DNA from: an uncultured Pelagibacteraceae bacterium
Lineage (GTDB): Bacteria; Pseudomonadota; Alphaproteobacteria; Pelagibacterales; Pelagibacteraceae
Direction of reading: 5' to 3'
Length of the DNA stretch: 33,880 nucleotides
Assembly: GCA_902611265.1 (NCBI GenBank)
Contig: CACLYY010000008.1
Location: 1-33,880, forward strand
The notes below the pieces were generated by a model. It made no database searches and had not been told where the DNA came from. It worked only from the letters and a program-made list of their open reading frames with translations. Positions within the stretch are counted from its first letter, which is position 1. Each line of letters begins with the position of its first letter. A program made the translations under genes and the position numbers. Below are positions 7,096 to 14,113 of the stretch, piece by piece.

Positions 7096-7554
7096 ATGAC
7101 AAAATTTGTTAAAAAAGATGAGATAAATAGCGAGTGGTTTGAAATTGACGCTACAGGCGCTGTAGTTGGTAGACTGGCAACAGTTGTATCAAAAATTATA
7201 AGAGGCAAAAATAAAACAAAATATACTCCTCACATGGATCATGGCGATTTTGTTGTTGTTAAAAATGTAGACCAAATAAAATTTACTGGAAATAAATTTC
7301 AAAACAAAAAGTACTATAGACACACTGGTTATCCAGGAGGAATAAAGGAAATAACGCCAGAAAAATTAAGTGAGAAAAAGCCCGGTGAAGTTTTAAAATT
7401 AGCTGTCAAAAGAATGTTACCATCCGGTGCTCTTGCTAAAAAACAATTGTCAAAGCTTAAAATTTATTCTGGAGCCGATCATCCTCATAGCGCACAAAAT
7501 CCAAAAGTAATTGAAATCAGCAAACTTAATGAGAAAAATATAGTTAGAAATTAA
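7096..7554 (+). CDS. rplM: 50S ribosomal protein L13
   Basis: L13 is an early-assembly large-subunit protein. The 152-residue reading starting MTKFVKKDEINSEWFEIDA shows the family blocks VVGRLATVVSKIIRGKNK, YTPHMDHGDFVVVKN, YYRHTGYPGG and the AVKRMLPSGALAKKQL region. A TTG at 7057 lies in frame but forms part of the -35 box TTGACA and would add 13 non-conserved residues, so the ATG at 7096 is chosen. rpsI follows after one base, the universal rplM-rpsI pair. Identification is firm. Confidence 0.95.
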   Translation: MTKFVKKDEINSEWFEIDATGAVVGRLATVVSKIIRGKNKTKYTPHMDHGDFVVVKNVDQIKFTGNKFQNKKYYRHTGYPGGIKEITPEKLSEKKPGEVLKLAVKRMLPSGALAKKQLSKLKIYSGADHPHSAQNPKVIEISKLNEKNIVRN

Positions 7555-7555
7555 T

Positions 7556-7987
7556 ATGGAAAACAATCAAACATCATCACCAAAGATAAAATTAGATTTT
7601 AAAGATAGCAAGTATGCTACAGGCAGAAGAAAAAAATCAGTTGCTAAAGTTTGGTTAAAAAAGGGTACTGGGAAATTCTATGTTAATGGAAAATCACTTG
7701 ATGATTATTTTCCAAGAGCAAACCACAAAATGCAAATTTTAAGACCATTTGAAATAATAAATCAATCTACTGATTACGATGTTAGATCTAAAGTTGTTGG
7801 AGGTGGTCAAACTGGTCAAGCTGGTGCATTAGTACATGGTATTTCGAGGGCCCTGCTTAAATTCGATGAAACATTAAAATCAACTCTACGTAAGGAAAAA
7901 CTAACAACCAGAGACTCTAGATCTGTTGAGAGAAAAAAACCAGGTAGAGCAAAAGCAAGAAGAAGCTTTCAATTCTCTAAAAGATAA
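7556..7987 (+). CDS. rpsI: 30S ribosomal protein S9
   Basis: S9 has a C-terminal tail that reaches the P-site tRNA. The 143-residue protein has a short Asn/Ser-rich N-terminal extension, then the family core YATGRRKKSVAKVWLKKGTGKFYVNG (first part), VVGGGQTGQAGALVHGISRAL, and the basic end RDSRSVERKKPGRAKARRSFQFSKR with the characteristic terminal SKR. It follows rplM with a one-base gap and must be co-transcribed. The 33 bases to argC hold no clear terminator, so argC may be read through. Confidence 0.96.
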   Translation: MENNQTSSPKIKLDFKDSKYATGRRKKSVAKVWLKKGTGKFYVNGKSLDDYFPRANHKMQILRPFEIINQSTDYDVRSKVVGGGQTGQAGALVHGISRALLKFDETLKSTLRKEKLTTRDSRSVERKKPGRAKARRSFQFSKR

Positions 7988-8020
7988 TTTCTTTTTAATT
8001 TTCAACTGTTATATTAATTT

Positions 8021-9046
8021 ATGCTTAAGAAAAATGTTCTTATTTGTGGAGCAACCGGATATATAGGATTACAGTTAACAAAGCTTCTTTGTAATCATAA
8101 AAATATAAATATAAAATATTTATGTGGTAGTTCATCAGTTGGAAAAAGAATTGATTTTTATGATAAGGATTTAAAGAAGTTTAAACTACCGAAGGTATCC
8201 AAGTTTAACAAAAAATACCTGTCAGATGTAGATATTATATTTACAGCACTTCCAAATGGTGAAGCCCAATCTATATCAAAATATTTAAACAAAAATAATC
8301 TCCTTATAGATCTTGCTGCAGATTTCAGACTCAATACTAAAAATGAATATGAGAAATGGTATAAAATTAAACATAGCGCCTCAAATCTGATTAAAGATAG
8401 CATTTATTCTATTCCTGAAATAAGTGGTAAATTAATAAAAAAATTTAAAATTATATCTTGTCCTGGTTGTTATCCAACTACGGTATTAATTCCACTAATC
8501 CCATTAATAAAAAGAAACCTAATTAACAACAAAACAATTATCATAGATTCTAAATCTGGTTATTCAGGAGCCGGAAGAGGGGTGCATAAAAAATATAAAA
8601 ATAAAAATCTGTACGAGTCCCTTAGTGCTTATGGATTAGCAAATCATAGACATAATTCTGAAATTCAACAAGAATTAGATTTAAAAACTGGAAAAAAAAA
8701 TAAATTTCATTTTACTCCACATCTTACACCAATGTTTAGAGGAATATTAAGTACTATATATGTTGATATAAAAAAGGGTGCTACACTAAGAAAAATTCAA
8801 AATGTTTTAACCAATCATTACAAAAGTCATAAGTTTGTGAAAATTTCTAAAATAAATACATTTTTAAGCACTAACGATGTAATTAATACTAATAATTGTT
8901 TAATTTCAGTATGTAATAGCAAATATAAAGATAAAATAATAATATTGTCTGCAATTGATAATTTGATTAAAGGTGGTGGGGGACAAGCTGTGCAAAATAT
9001 GAATTATTATTTTAAATTTAATGAAGGTGCAGGCCTAAATGTATAA
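8021..9046 (+). CDS. argC: N-acetyl-gamma-glutamyl-phosphate reductase
   Basis: ArgC reduces N-acetylglutamyl-phosphate to the semialdehyde with NADPH, the third step of arginine synthesis. The 341-residue protein has an N-terminal Rossmann motif (ICGATGYIGLQLTKLL), the ALPNGEAQ segment, and the catalytic Cys at about residue 150 in SCPGCYPTT. Later blocks DSKSGYSGAGRG, LANHRHNSEI and HLTPMFRGI are typical, ending with DNLIKGGGGQAVQNMN. Length is normal. It overlaps the next small gene by 8 bases. Identification is firm. Confidence 0.95.
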   Translation: MLKKNVLICGATGYIGLQLTKLLCNHKNINIKYLCGSSSVGKRIDFYDKDLKKFKLPKVSKFNKKYLSDVDIIFTALPNGEAQSISKYLNKNNLLIDLAADFRLNTKNEYEKWYKIKHSASNLIKDSIYSIPEISGKLIKKFKIISCPGCYPTTVLIPLIPLIKRNLINNKTIIIDSKSGYSGAGRGVHKKYKNKNLYESLSAYGLANHRHNSEIQQELDLKTGKKNKFHFTPHLTPMFRGILSTIYVDIKKGATLRKIQNVLTNHYKSHKFVKISKINTFLSTNDVINTNNCLISVCNSKYKDKIIILSAIDNLIKGGGGQAVQNMNYYFKFNEGAGLNV

Positions 9047-9245
9047 AAAAATACTAATCATATTATTTTTAATTATTTTATCACATTGTTCTTTAAATCA
9101 TCCTGTTTCAATGTGGAAAGTTGAAGAAGAAAACACAAATTCAGATATTACAAAACTAAATTTTGAAAATGAAACCTCTTTTGATGAGTTTAAAAGTAAT
9201 GTAATTAAATATGGAAAACTAAGTGATTTTCCTAAATTAGATTAA
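9039..9245 (+). CDS. Small putative lipoprotein, function unknown
   Basis: This 68-residue protein starts MYKKILIILFLIILSHCS: a short basic start, a hydrophobic core of about 11 residues and a Cys at position 17. This looks like a lipoprotein signal, but His precedes the Cys where Gly, Ala or Ser is usual, so processing is uncertain. The remaining 50 residues are acidic and polar (SMWKVEEENT... FDEFKSNVIKYGKLSDFPKLD) with no recognised domain. It starts inside the end of argC (8-base overlap) and ends 7 bases before hom, so it is translated within the amino acid operon. It may be a periplasm-facing lineage-specific protein; I do not recognise it. Confidence 0.6.
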   Translation: MYKKILIILFLIILSHCSLNHPVSMWKVEEENTNSDITKLNFENETSFDEFKSNVIKYGKLSDFPKLD

Positions 9246-9252
9246 TGAAAAA

Positions 9253-10542
9253 ATGAGTAAAAATATTAATATTGCTGTAATCGGTCTTGGTCAAATAGGA
9301 TCATATGTTTATAATGAGTTAAATATTAAAAAAAAAGATATTGAAATTAAGACTGGAAAGAAAATAAAAGTTGTTGGGATCTCAGCTAAAAATAAAAACA
9401 AAAAAAGAAAATTTAAAATAAACAAAAAAATATTTTACTCAAACCCTTTAGATATTTTAAAAATAAAAAATCTCCATATAATAATCGAAGCAATCGGTTT
9501 ATCAGATGGAATTTCAAAGAAAGTAATTGAAACCGCTTTAAAAAATAAAATTCATGTTATTACACCAAATAAAGCACTTATATCTAAACATGGAGATAAG
9601 CTTGGTGAATTAGCTGAAAAAAATAAAGTAAATTTAGAATTCGAAGCATCTGTGGCTGGAGGTATACCAATAATTAGAACTATAAAAGAAGGTCTTGCAA
9701 CTAATAAAATAACAAAAGTTTATGGAATTCTTAATGGTACATGTAATTATATTTTGTCCGAGATGGAAAAAACTAAAGATAGTTTTGTTAGTGTTTTAAA
9801 AAAAGCTCAGAACCTCGGTTATGCTGAACCTGGAAATCCTAAATTAGATTTAAATGGCTACGATGCTTTGGCAAAGATAAAAATACTTTCCTCATTAGCA
9901 TTTAATAAAAAAATTTCAAAATCAAACTGTTTGATGGAAGGTATTGAAAATATTGAATTTAAAGATATTGAAATAGCCAGTCAGTTAAACTTTAGAATTA
10001 AATTGCTTGGTATTACAGAGATTATTAAAAATAGTATTTTTGAGAGAGTTCATCCCTGCATGGTTAATAAAGACTCTTATATCGGAAATGTTAGTGGCGT
10101 GATGAATGCTGTAATTTTAAATGGATTACCAATAGGAGAGAGTGTTTTACAAGGTGAAGGAGCAGGACCCGGACCAACATCATCCGCGATAATGTCAGAC
10201 CTGTTGTCTATTTTAAGAGGAAATATTAAATTTCCTTTTGGAATTACTAGAACAAAAAGACAAAAACCAAAAATTTTTAATAAAGATATTTCATCTAATT
10301 CACTGTATGTAAGAATAGAAGTTAAAGATAAACCAGGAGTTTTGTCATCTATTACAAAAATTTTTGCAAACTATAAAATATCAATTCAAAGAATTATCCA
10401 GATACCAAATAGTAAAAAAAAAACAGCATCAATTGTAATTATCACTCATGATGCAAATGAATTAAGTTCTCAAAAATGTATTAAATCTTTTAAATTAAAT
10501 CGAAACATAATTAAAAATCCAGTATTAATAAGATTATTTTAA
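9253..10542 (+). CDS. hom: Homoserine dehydrogenase
   Basis: This enzyme reduces aspartate semialdehyde to homoserine, the branch point for Met, Thr and Ile. The 429-residue chain has an N-terminal NAD(P)-binding motif (AVIGLGQIGSYV), the conserved TPNKALISKHG, the catalytic region FEASVAGGIPIIRTIKEGL and ILNGTCNYILSEM, and AEPGNPKLDLNGYDALAKI. A C-terminal ACT domain (about residues 350-425, YVRIEVKDKPGVLSSITKIF) suggests feedback control by an amino acid, usually threonine. No aspartokinase is fused. Homoserine made here could feed the MetY enzymes nearby after acylation. The stop overlaps the next start (TAATG). Confidence 0.95.
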   Translation: MSKNINIAVIGLGQIGSYVYNELNIKKKDIEIKTGKKIKVVGISAKNKNKKRKFKINKKIFYSNPLDILKIKNLHIIIEAIGLSDGISKKVIETALKNKIHVITPNKALISKHGDKLGELAEKNKVNLEFEASVAGGIPIIRTIKEGLATNKITKVYGILNGTCNYILSEMEKTKDSFVSVLKKAQNLGYAEPGNPKLDLNGYDALAKIKILSSLAFNKKISKSNCLMEGIENIEFKDIEIASQLNFRIKLLGITEIIKNSIFERVHPCMVNKDSYIGNVSGVMNAVILNGLPIGESVLQGEGAGPGPTSSAIMSDLLSILRGNIKFPFGITRTKRQKPKIFNKDISSNSLYVRIEVKDKPGVLSSITKIFANYKISIQRIIQIPNSKKKTASIVIITHDANELSSQKCIKSFKLNRNIIKNPVLIRLF

Positions 10543-11441
10543 TGGAACTTTATATCAAACTTTTTGAAGTTCTATTTCCAGTTTTTTTTATTGTAGGTAT
10601 TGGTTACTTTCTTGGTAAAAAAAATCCAAACTTTGATACATCTTTTATAACGACTTATTCAGCTAATTTCGGTACACCATCTATAGTAATATTTTCTATA
10701 TCAGCTAGTGGTGTAACTTTTGCAATGTTCTCTGAGTATTTTTTTTACGCTATTATTCTTTTGATTTCTTTTTTGATCGTTGGATTAATTTTCTTATTAT
10801 TAATGAAAAAAGATTATCTTAGAGAATTACCAACATTCTTTTTACCTAATACTGGTAATATGGGTATCCCAATATGTTTGTTTGCATATGGAAAACTTGG
10901 TATGGGAATAGCCGCAGCTATATCATCATTAGTTGTTTTACTGCATTTCACTCTGAATATTTTTCTTGCTAAAAGAGAATTTGATCTAAATGTAATAGTT
11001 AAAAGCCCATCATTTTATGCAATAATTGCAACAATTCTATTTCTATATTACGAAATACCTTTACCAATATTTGTTTTGAATACTGTTATGCTTTTAGCTT
11101 ACGGAATGATTGTAATGATTTTAATGTCTTTAGGTGTTTCTCTAACGCAAATGAAAGTTTTTTCATTTAAGGACGCTTTAATTACATCCACTGGAAGAGT
11201 TATAATAGGTCCTTTAATAGGCTTTGCTCTGATATCTTTTTTTAATTTATCTGGCTTTGCAGCAGGAGTTTTATTAATACAGTCATCGATGCCTAGTGCT
11301 ATTCTTTGTTATTTAGTTGCCTCTATGTATTCTCCAAAAGAAATTGTAGATAATATTTCTAGTACAATTGTTGTTTCAACTTTGATGTCTTTAATAACAG
11401 TCCCAATAACTGTATTCTTTTCTTTAAAATACTTTAATTAA
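10542..11441 (+). CDS. AEC-family transporter (auxin efflux carrier-like permease)
   Basis: This 299-residue membrane protein has about nine or ten hydrophobic segments and matches the bacterial AEC family: VGIGYFLGKK near the N-terminus, FFLPNTGNMGIPICLFAYG (the NxGNxGxP motif) in the middle, and LIQSSMPSAILCYLVASMY near the C-terminus. Family members export or import carboxylates and related small molecules. The start overlaps the hom stop by one base, so it is in the same operon, and an EamA transporter follows after 16 bases. The substrate cannot be read; an amino acid-related organic acid would fit the context. Confidence 0.87.
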   Translation: MELYIKLFEVLFPVFFIVGIGYFLGKKNPNFDTSFITTYSANFGTPSIVIFSISASGVTFAMFSEYFFYAIILLISFLIVGLIFLLLMKKDYLRELPTFFLPNTGNMGIPICLFAYGKLGMGIAAAISSLVVLLHFTLNIFLAKREFDLNVIVKSPSFYAIIATILFLYYEIPLPIFVLNTVMLLAYGMIVMILMSLGVSLTQMKVFSFKDALITSTGRVIIGPLIGFALISFFNLSGFAAGVLLIQSSMPSAILCYLVASMYSPKEIVDNISSTIVVSTLMSLITVPITVFFSLKYFN

Positions 11442-11457
11442 GAGCTATGTTTCTTTC

Positions 11458-12318
11458 ATGAAGGCTGTCATACTCAATGCATCCGCTTGGATGATTGTTC
11501 CTTTTATGGATGCTTTTGCTAAATATTTAAGCTCTTCTATGGATGTTTTGCAAATTACTTGGGCTAGATATTTTTTTACAGTTGTTTTTGCTCTTTTAAT
11601 AATGCTTATTTTTGACAGAAAATCTTTAGTTTGGAGTAAAAAACCTTTACTCCAATTGATAAGAGGGTTGATTTTTGTCTTTTCCACTTATTTATTCTTT
11701 TATGCAATTTCTGAAATTTCATTACCAAAAGCGCTTACACTAGCATTTGTTGCTCCTATATGTGTAACTGCAATGTCACCTTTTTTTCTAAATGAAAAGG
11801 TGGGTTTAAGAAGGTGGACTGCTGTGTCTATGGGTTTTATAGGTACCTTAATTGTAATCAGACCGGGGTTTATTGAGATTAATTTAGCTACTTTAGCTGC
11901 CTTGGGTAATGGTATTTGCTATGGGTTTTACTTAATTATTACTCGAAAATTAAGTTCATCAGATAACTCACTTTTGACTTTATTATTTGCTGGAACAGTA
12001 GGGACTATAGTAATGTCTTTCTTTATGCCAGGTGTCTGGATACAACCATCTAATAGTCAGTGGATTATGATGGCTTTAATTGGCTTTATAGCTGCAATTG
12101 CACATTTTTTTATAATCTTTTCATTAAAATTAGCAGATGCCTCTAAACTTGCTCCTCTCGGATATACTGAAATTATTACTAATATTTTGCTTAGTTACTA
12201 TATATTCAATGAATTGCCTGATAATTGGACATATTTGGGCCTTTTTATAATTGTTCTTTGTGGTTTATATATATCTAGGAGAGAATATTATTTATTTAAC
12301 CTTTATATAGGTAAGTAA
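11458..12318 (+). CDS. EamA/DMT-superfamily transporter
   Basis: This is a 286-residue protein with about ten transmembrane segments arranged as two EamA repeats (roughly residues 5-130 and 140-280). Family features are LIRGLIFVFSTYLFFYAISEISLPKAL with the AFVAPI segment in repeat one, GTLIVIRPG at the repeat boundary, and APLGYTEIITNILLSYYIFNELP in repeat two. DMT members export amino acids, nucleosides or other metabolites. It is the last gene of the argC-hom-transporter run. A 7-bp hairpin (12312-12328) overlaps the stop codon but has no T-run. Confidence 0.88.
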   Translation: MKAVILNASAWMIVPFMDAFAKYLSSSMDVLQITWARYFFTVVFALLIMLIFDRKSLVWSKKPLLQLIRGLIFVFSTYLFFYAISEISLPKALTLAFVAPICVTAMSPFFLNEKVGLRRWTAVSMGFIGTLIVIRPGFIEINLATLAALGNGICYGFYLIITRKLSSSDNSLLTLLFAGTVGTIVMSFFMPGVWIQPSNSQWIMMALIGFIAAIAHFFIIFSLKLADASKLAPLGYTEIITNILLSYYIFNELPDNWTYLGLFIIVLCGLYISRREYYLFNLYIGK

Positions 12319-12843
12319 TATTTACTTATATATTAAACTAATACTTTAATTAATATTAACAAAGTATTGTTATTATTAAGTTTTTTTATTATTATTATAA
12401 TATATACATAAAATTAATATATAATTTTGATTTTTATAGCAAAGGCAGTAGTCATTATTTTTTATCATTTGCTTTATAATTTAATAAATTTCTAAGAGGA
12501 TTTAAGTAAATAGGGTAGGAATTTATCTTATTTATTAGCTAAAATAATAATACCTTCAATTTAATAATTCAGATGCTTAAAAAAGTGAGTAAATATGCTA
12601 ATTTTACTAATTTATAATATTCAAAGATATTTCATTGCGATTATTTTAAATATTAAAATCAGAATTTTTTATAAAATAATGAGTAATTTTAATTAGCTCT
12701 GCAAAAATAGAATATAGCATTTAAAAGGCCAAAATACCCTCTATTTTAAACATTTTCTGTTTTATGGTGCAACTTATAGGTGATATTAAAAAAAAATCGC
12801 TAAATATTGTGTTATAAGCAAAAACCATTGATTTTTAACATTT
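12319..12843. other. Gene-free AT-rich spacer
   Basis: No reading frame of useful length or known RNA is visible in these 525 bases; stop codons are frequent in all frames and the longest Met-started frames are only a few to a dozen or so codons. The left end has the hairpin TAAGTAA (12312-12318) / TTACTTA (12322-12328) without a T-run. The right part carries a relic of the 3' end of the adjacent methyltransferase-like gene (12721-12765). A spacer this long is unusual in such a compact genome and marks the edge between the conserved block and the accessory zone. Confidence 0.7.
12721..12765 (-). pseudogene. Relic of a methyltransferase (MGMT-like) gene 3' end
   Basis: Read on the minus strand these bases give IKQKMFKIEGILAF then stop, which aligns codon by codon with TKRKLLKSEGILL, the end of the intact gene at 12844-13119. 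The two copies share 13 identical bases, CAAAATACCCTCT, at 12730-12742 and 12850-12862, exactly 120 bases apart. Upstream of the 14 codons the similarity stops. It looks like the decayed tail of a duplicated or replaced gene copy, or a short target-site repeat. A short chance match in AT-rich DNA is possible but less likely given that the frame is kept. Confidence 0.4.
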
Positions 12844-13119
12844 CTAGAGCAAAATACCCTCTGATTTGAGTAATTTTCTCTTTGTATTTATCCCACCTTT
12901 GCCTGAATAGCCGCCCAATGAACCATCCGATCTGATTACTCTATGACAAGGTATTTTTGGGGCATATGGGTTCTTTCCTATTGCATTTGCCACAGCTCTT
13001 ACTGATTTTGGCTTATTTATAGCCTTTGCTACATCAGAATAAGTTCGTATCTGACCTTTTGGTATTTTTTTAAGATATTTCCAAACTTTTAATTGAAATT
13101 TAGTGCCTCTAAGGATCAT
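12844..13119 (-). CDS. Single-domain O6-alkylguanine-DNA alkyltransferase-like protein
   Basis: This 91-residue protein consists only of the DNA-binding/active-site domain of the Ogt/MGMT family: FQLKVWKYLKKIPKGQIRTYSDVA, then a helix-turn-helix with RAVANAIGKNP, then IPCHRVIRSDGSLGGYSGKGG. The acceptor Cys is present at about residue 58 (PCHR), so it is not an alkyltransferase-like protein with Trp at this place. The N-terminal ribonuclease-like domain of full MGMT is absent. It should remove alkyl groups from guanine by self-alkylation. No start other than the ATG at 13119 is available in frame and no Shine-Dalgarno precedes it. A terminator-like hairpin ends just 7 bases upstream. Confidence 0.85.
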   Translation of the reverse strand: MILRGTKFQLKVWKYLKKIPKGQIRTYSDVAKAINKPKSVRAVANAIGKNPYAPKIPCHRVIRSDGSLGGYSGKGGINTKRKLLKSEGILL

Positions 13120-13125
13120 AACGAG

Positions 13126-13169
13126 AAAAAAACCCTGTTTCCTTGTACCTTTTCAGGCACAAAGAACAG
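13126..13169 (-). terminator. Intrinsic terminator upstream of the alkyltransferase gene
   Basis: On the minus strand CTGTTCTTTGTGCCT pairs with AGGTACAAGG-A-AACAG, giving 15 base pairs (two G-U, one bulged A) capped by GAAA, then GG and seven Ts (13126-13132). This is the clearest rho-independent terminator in the window. It ends 7 bases before the ATG of the alkyltransferase-like gene, so it either closes the RNA or operon upstream or works as an attenuator. On the plus strand the same stem is followed by TAGTTTTT and could work weakly in the other direction. Confidence 0.75.
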
Positions 13170-13312
13170 TAGTTTTTGGCACGTCGTTTTATGCGCTACC
13201 GCCATGCCTTCCACTCTACTATTTTAGCGCTACTCTGTAGAGCTTTCTGCCCTCTGGGCTTGAACCTCTCGGTTTTTCCCCAGCTGGTCAGTTAAGAGTT
13301 GCCTCTTAATTC
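13126..13312 (-). ncRNA. Candidate structured RNA, family unknown
   Basis: This stretch is clearly richer in G and C than its surroundings and folds by eye on the minus strand. It can form a 7-bp hairpin with a GCAA loop (13292-13309), a hairpin with a GAGA loop (13263-13274) stacked on CTGGG/CCCAG (13254-13258 with 13279-13283), and two crossing 6-bp helices that make a pseudoknot (13193-13198 with 13225-13230; 13214-13219 with 13237-13242). It ends in a 15-bp terminator hairpin with a GAAA loop and seven Ts. It does not show the conserved bases of tmRNA, RNase P RNA, SRP RNA or common riboswitches. The 5' end is a guess; no convincing promoter was found. It may be a separate small RNA or a leader that controls the alkyltransferase gene. 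Confidence 0.5.
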
Positions 13313-13416
13313 ACTTTAAACAATATCAGATAGAGTAGGTTGTATGTATCACTTTATTGTTGAATTTTGTGGGTTTTTAACAGGGCAGAATAGTGGGGAT
13401 AACTTAATCTAAAGCT

Positions 13417-13890
13417 TTAAATAAACCATCTAAAACCCTCATACATCGCAATTCCATAAATTGAGTGACGTATCAAGAACATAATAGAGGTTTTAACCGG
13501 TATATCTGTATTTATTGCAAATATACCTTGTCCAGTAAAAGGCAAAAATATTATTAATGGCGCTAAAGTTGTAAAAGCTCCAAAAATAAAGCCTGAAAAA
13601 TAGGTCATATCAAAGCCTATTTGAATAAAGAAAAAGTAATATATTACAGCCCAACAAATTGATACGTAGTAGTGAAAAACCCATCCCAAAAACACCTCAT
13701 ATTTAATAGTTGGCATTTGGTCTATATTTGGATTGTAAAAGGACCCATTTTTAAGCATATAATAGGTCCACCTACCAACAATTCCCCAGGATGGCTCAGG
13801 AATACCTAATAATTTAAGTAAATAACCTAGAATATCCAAAATTATGCAAGAAAATATACCAGCTACAAGAATGCTTAAAATATCGATCAA
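13417..13890 (-). CDS. DUF2938-like integral membrane protein, TTG start
   Basis: This 157-residue protein has four or five hydrophobic segments and resembles the DUF2938 family: a first helix ILVAGIFSCIILDILGYLLKLLGIPEPSWGIVGRW (first part), then HYYVSICWAVIYYFFF, FSGFIFGAFTTLAPLIIFLPFTGQG and a C-terminal helix after SIMFLIRHSIYGIAMYEG. The function of the family is unknown. The start is TTG: an in-frame stop lies three codons upstream, the first internal Met is at about residue 45, and GAGGT sits 4 bases before the TTG. It follows a 54-residue membrane protein gene after 6 bases, so the two form a small leftward unit. The downstream 100 bases to the candidate RNA hold nothing recognisable. 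Confidence 0.75.
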   Translation of the reverse strand: MIDILSILVAGIFSCIILDILGYLLKLLGIPEPSWGIVGRWTYYMLKNGSFYNPNIDQMPTIKYEVFLGWVFHYYVSICWAVIYYFFFIQIGFDMTYFSGFIFGAFTTLAPLIIFLPFTGQGIFAINTDIPVKTSIMFLIRHSIYGIAMYEGFRWFI

Positions 13891-13896
13891 TTTACC

Positions 13897-14061
13897 TCAA
13901 AACATTAATAGAAATAACAGAATAAATATGCTTATGAAAAATATGCCAAAAATAACCATTAAAATTCGATTTCTTGTTTGTTCTTTTAGTTTTGGCCAGT
14001 AATTCATAATTAGAAAAGTTCCAATAACAACTATAAGACCAATAATTACATATTTAGGCAT
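13897..14061 (-). CDS. Small two-helix membrane protein (54 aa), function unknown
   Basis: The minus strand from an ATG at 14061 encodes MPKYVIIGLIVVIGTFLIMN, a polar turn with WPKLKEQTRNRI, and a second hydrophobic segment rich in Ile/Phe/Leu that ends ILLFLLMF. This gives two predicted transmembrane helices with a positively charged loop between them. It lies 6 bases upstream of the DUF2938-like gene in the same direction, and its stop region contributes the GAGG ribosome-binding sequence of that gene, which supports it being real and coupled. I do not recognise the family. Confidence 0.6.
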   Translation of the reverse strand: MPKYVIIGLIVVIGTFLIMNYWPKLKEQTRNRILMVIFGIFFISIFILLFLLMF

Positions 14062-14069
14062 TAAGAATC

Positions 14070-14097
14070 TTTTACATTAAATGCTTGACATGTAAAA
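14070..14097. promoter_or_regulatory. Perfect inverted repeat overlapping the recombinase -35 box
   Basis: TTTTACAT (14070-14077) and ATGTAAAA (14090-14097) form a perfect 8-bp dyad with a 12-base centre. The centre and right arm include TTGACA (14085-14090), the best -35 candidate for the recombinase, and the left arm is 8 bases upstream of the divergent 54-aa gene. The position suits an operator that would control both directions, but the binding protein is unknown. Confidence 0.45.
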
Positions 14098-14113
14098 TGA
14101 GTTATATTATTAC
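14085..14113 (+). promoter_or_regulatory. Candidate promoter of the recombinase gene
   Basis: TTGACA (14085-14090) is followed by 17 bases and TATTAC (14108-14113), which leaves about 25 bases of leader to the ATG at 14146. The -10 lies inside the left arm of the long inverted repeat 14108-14144. The -35 is perfect; the -10 matches four of six positions. Confidence 0.45.

Noticed and set aside
12312-12328. Hairpin at the end of the EamA gene as a terminator
   Set aside because: The stem is only A/T-rich 7 bp and no T-run follows; it is noted but not called a terminator.
13116-13205. 29-codon minus-strand frame before the alkyltransferase gene
   Set aside because: Not listed as a gene: no Shine-Dalgarno and it runs through the terminator hairpin; kept only as an alternative leader-peptide idea in the findings.
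13245-13290. tRNA-like T-loop sequence (GGTTCAAGCCC on the minus strand)
   Set aside because: The flanking bases do not form a T-stem, anticodon arm or acceptor stem; the segment pairs better as a GAGA-loop hairpin within the candidate RNA.
13126-13330. tmRNA, RNase P RNA, SRP RNA or a common riboswitch
   Set aside because: None of the conserved bases of these RNAs, and no tag sequence ending in Ala-Ala, was recognised on either strand.
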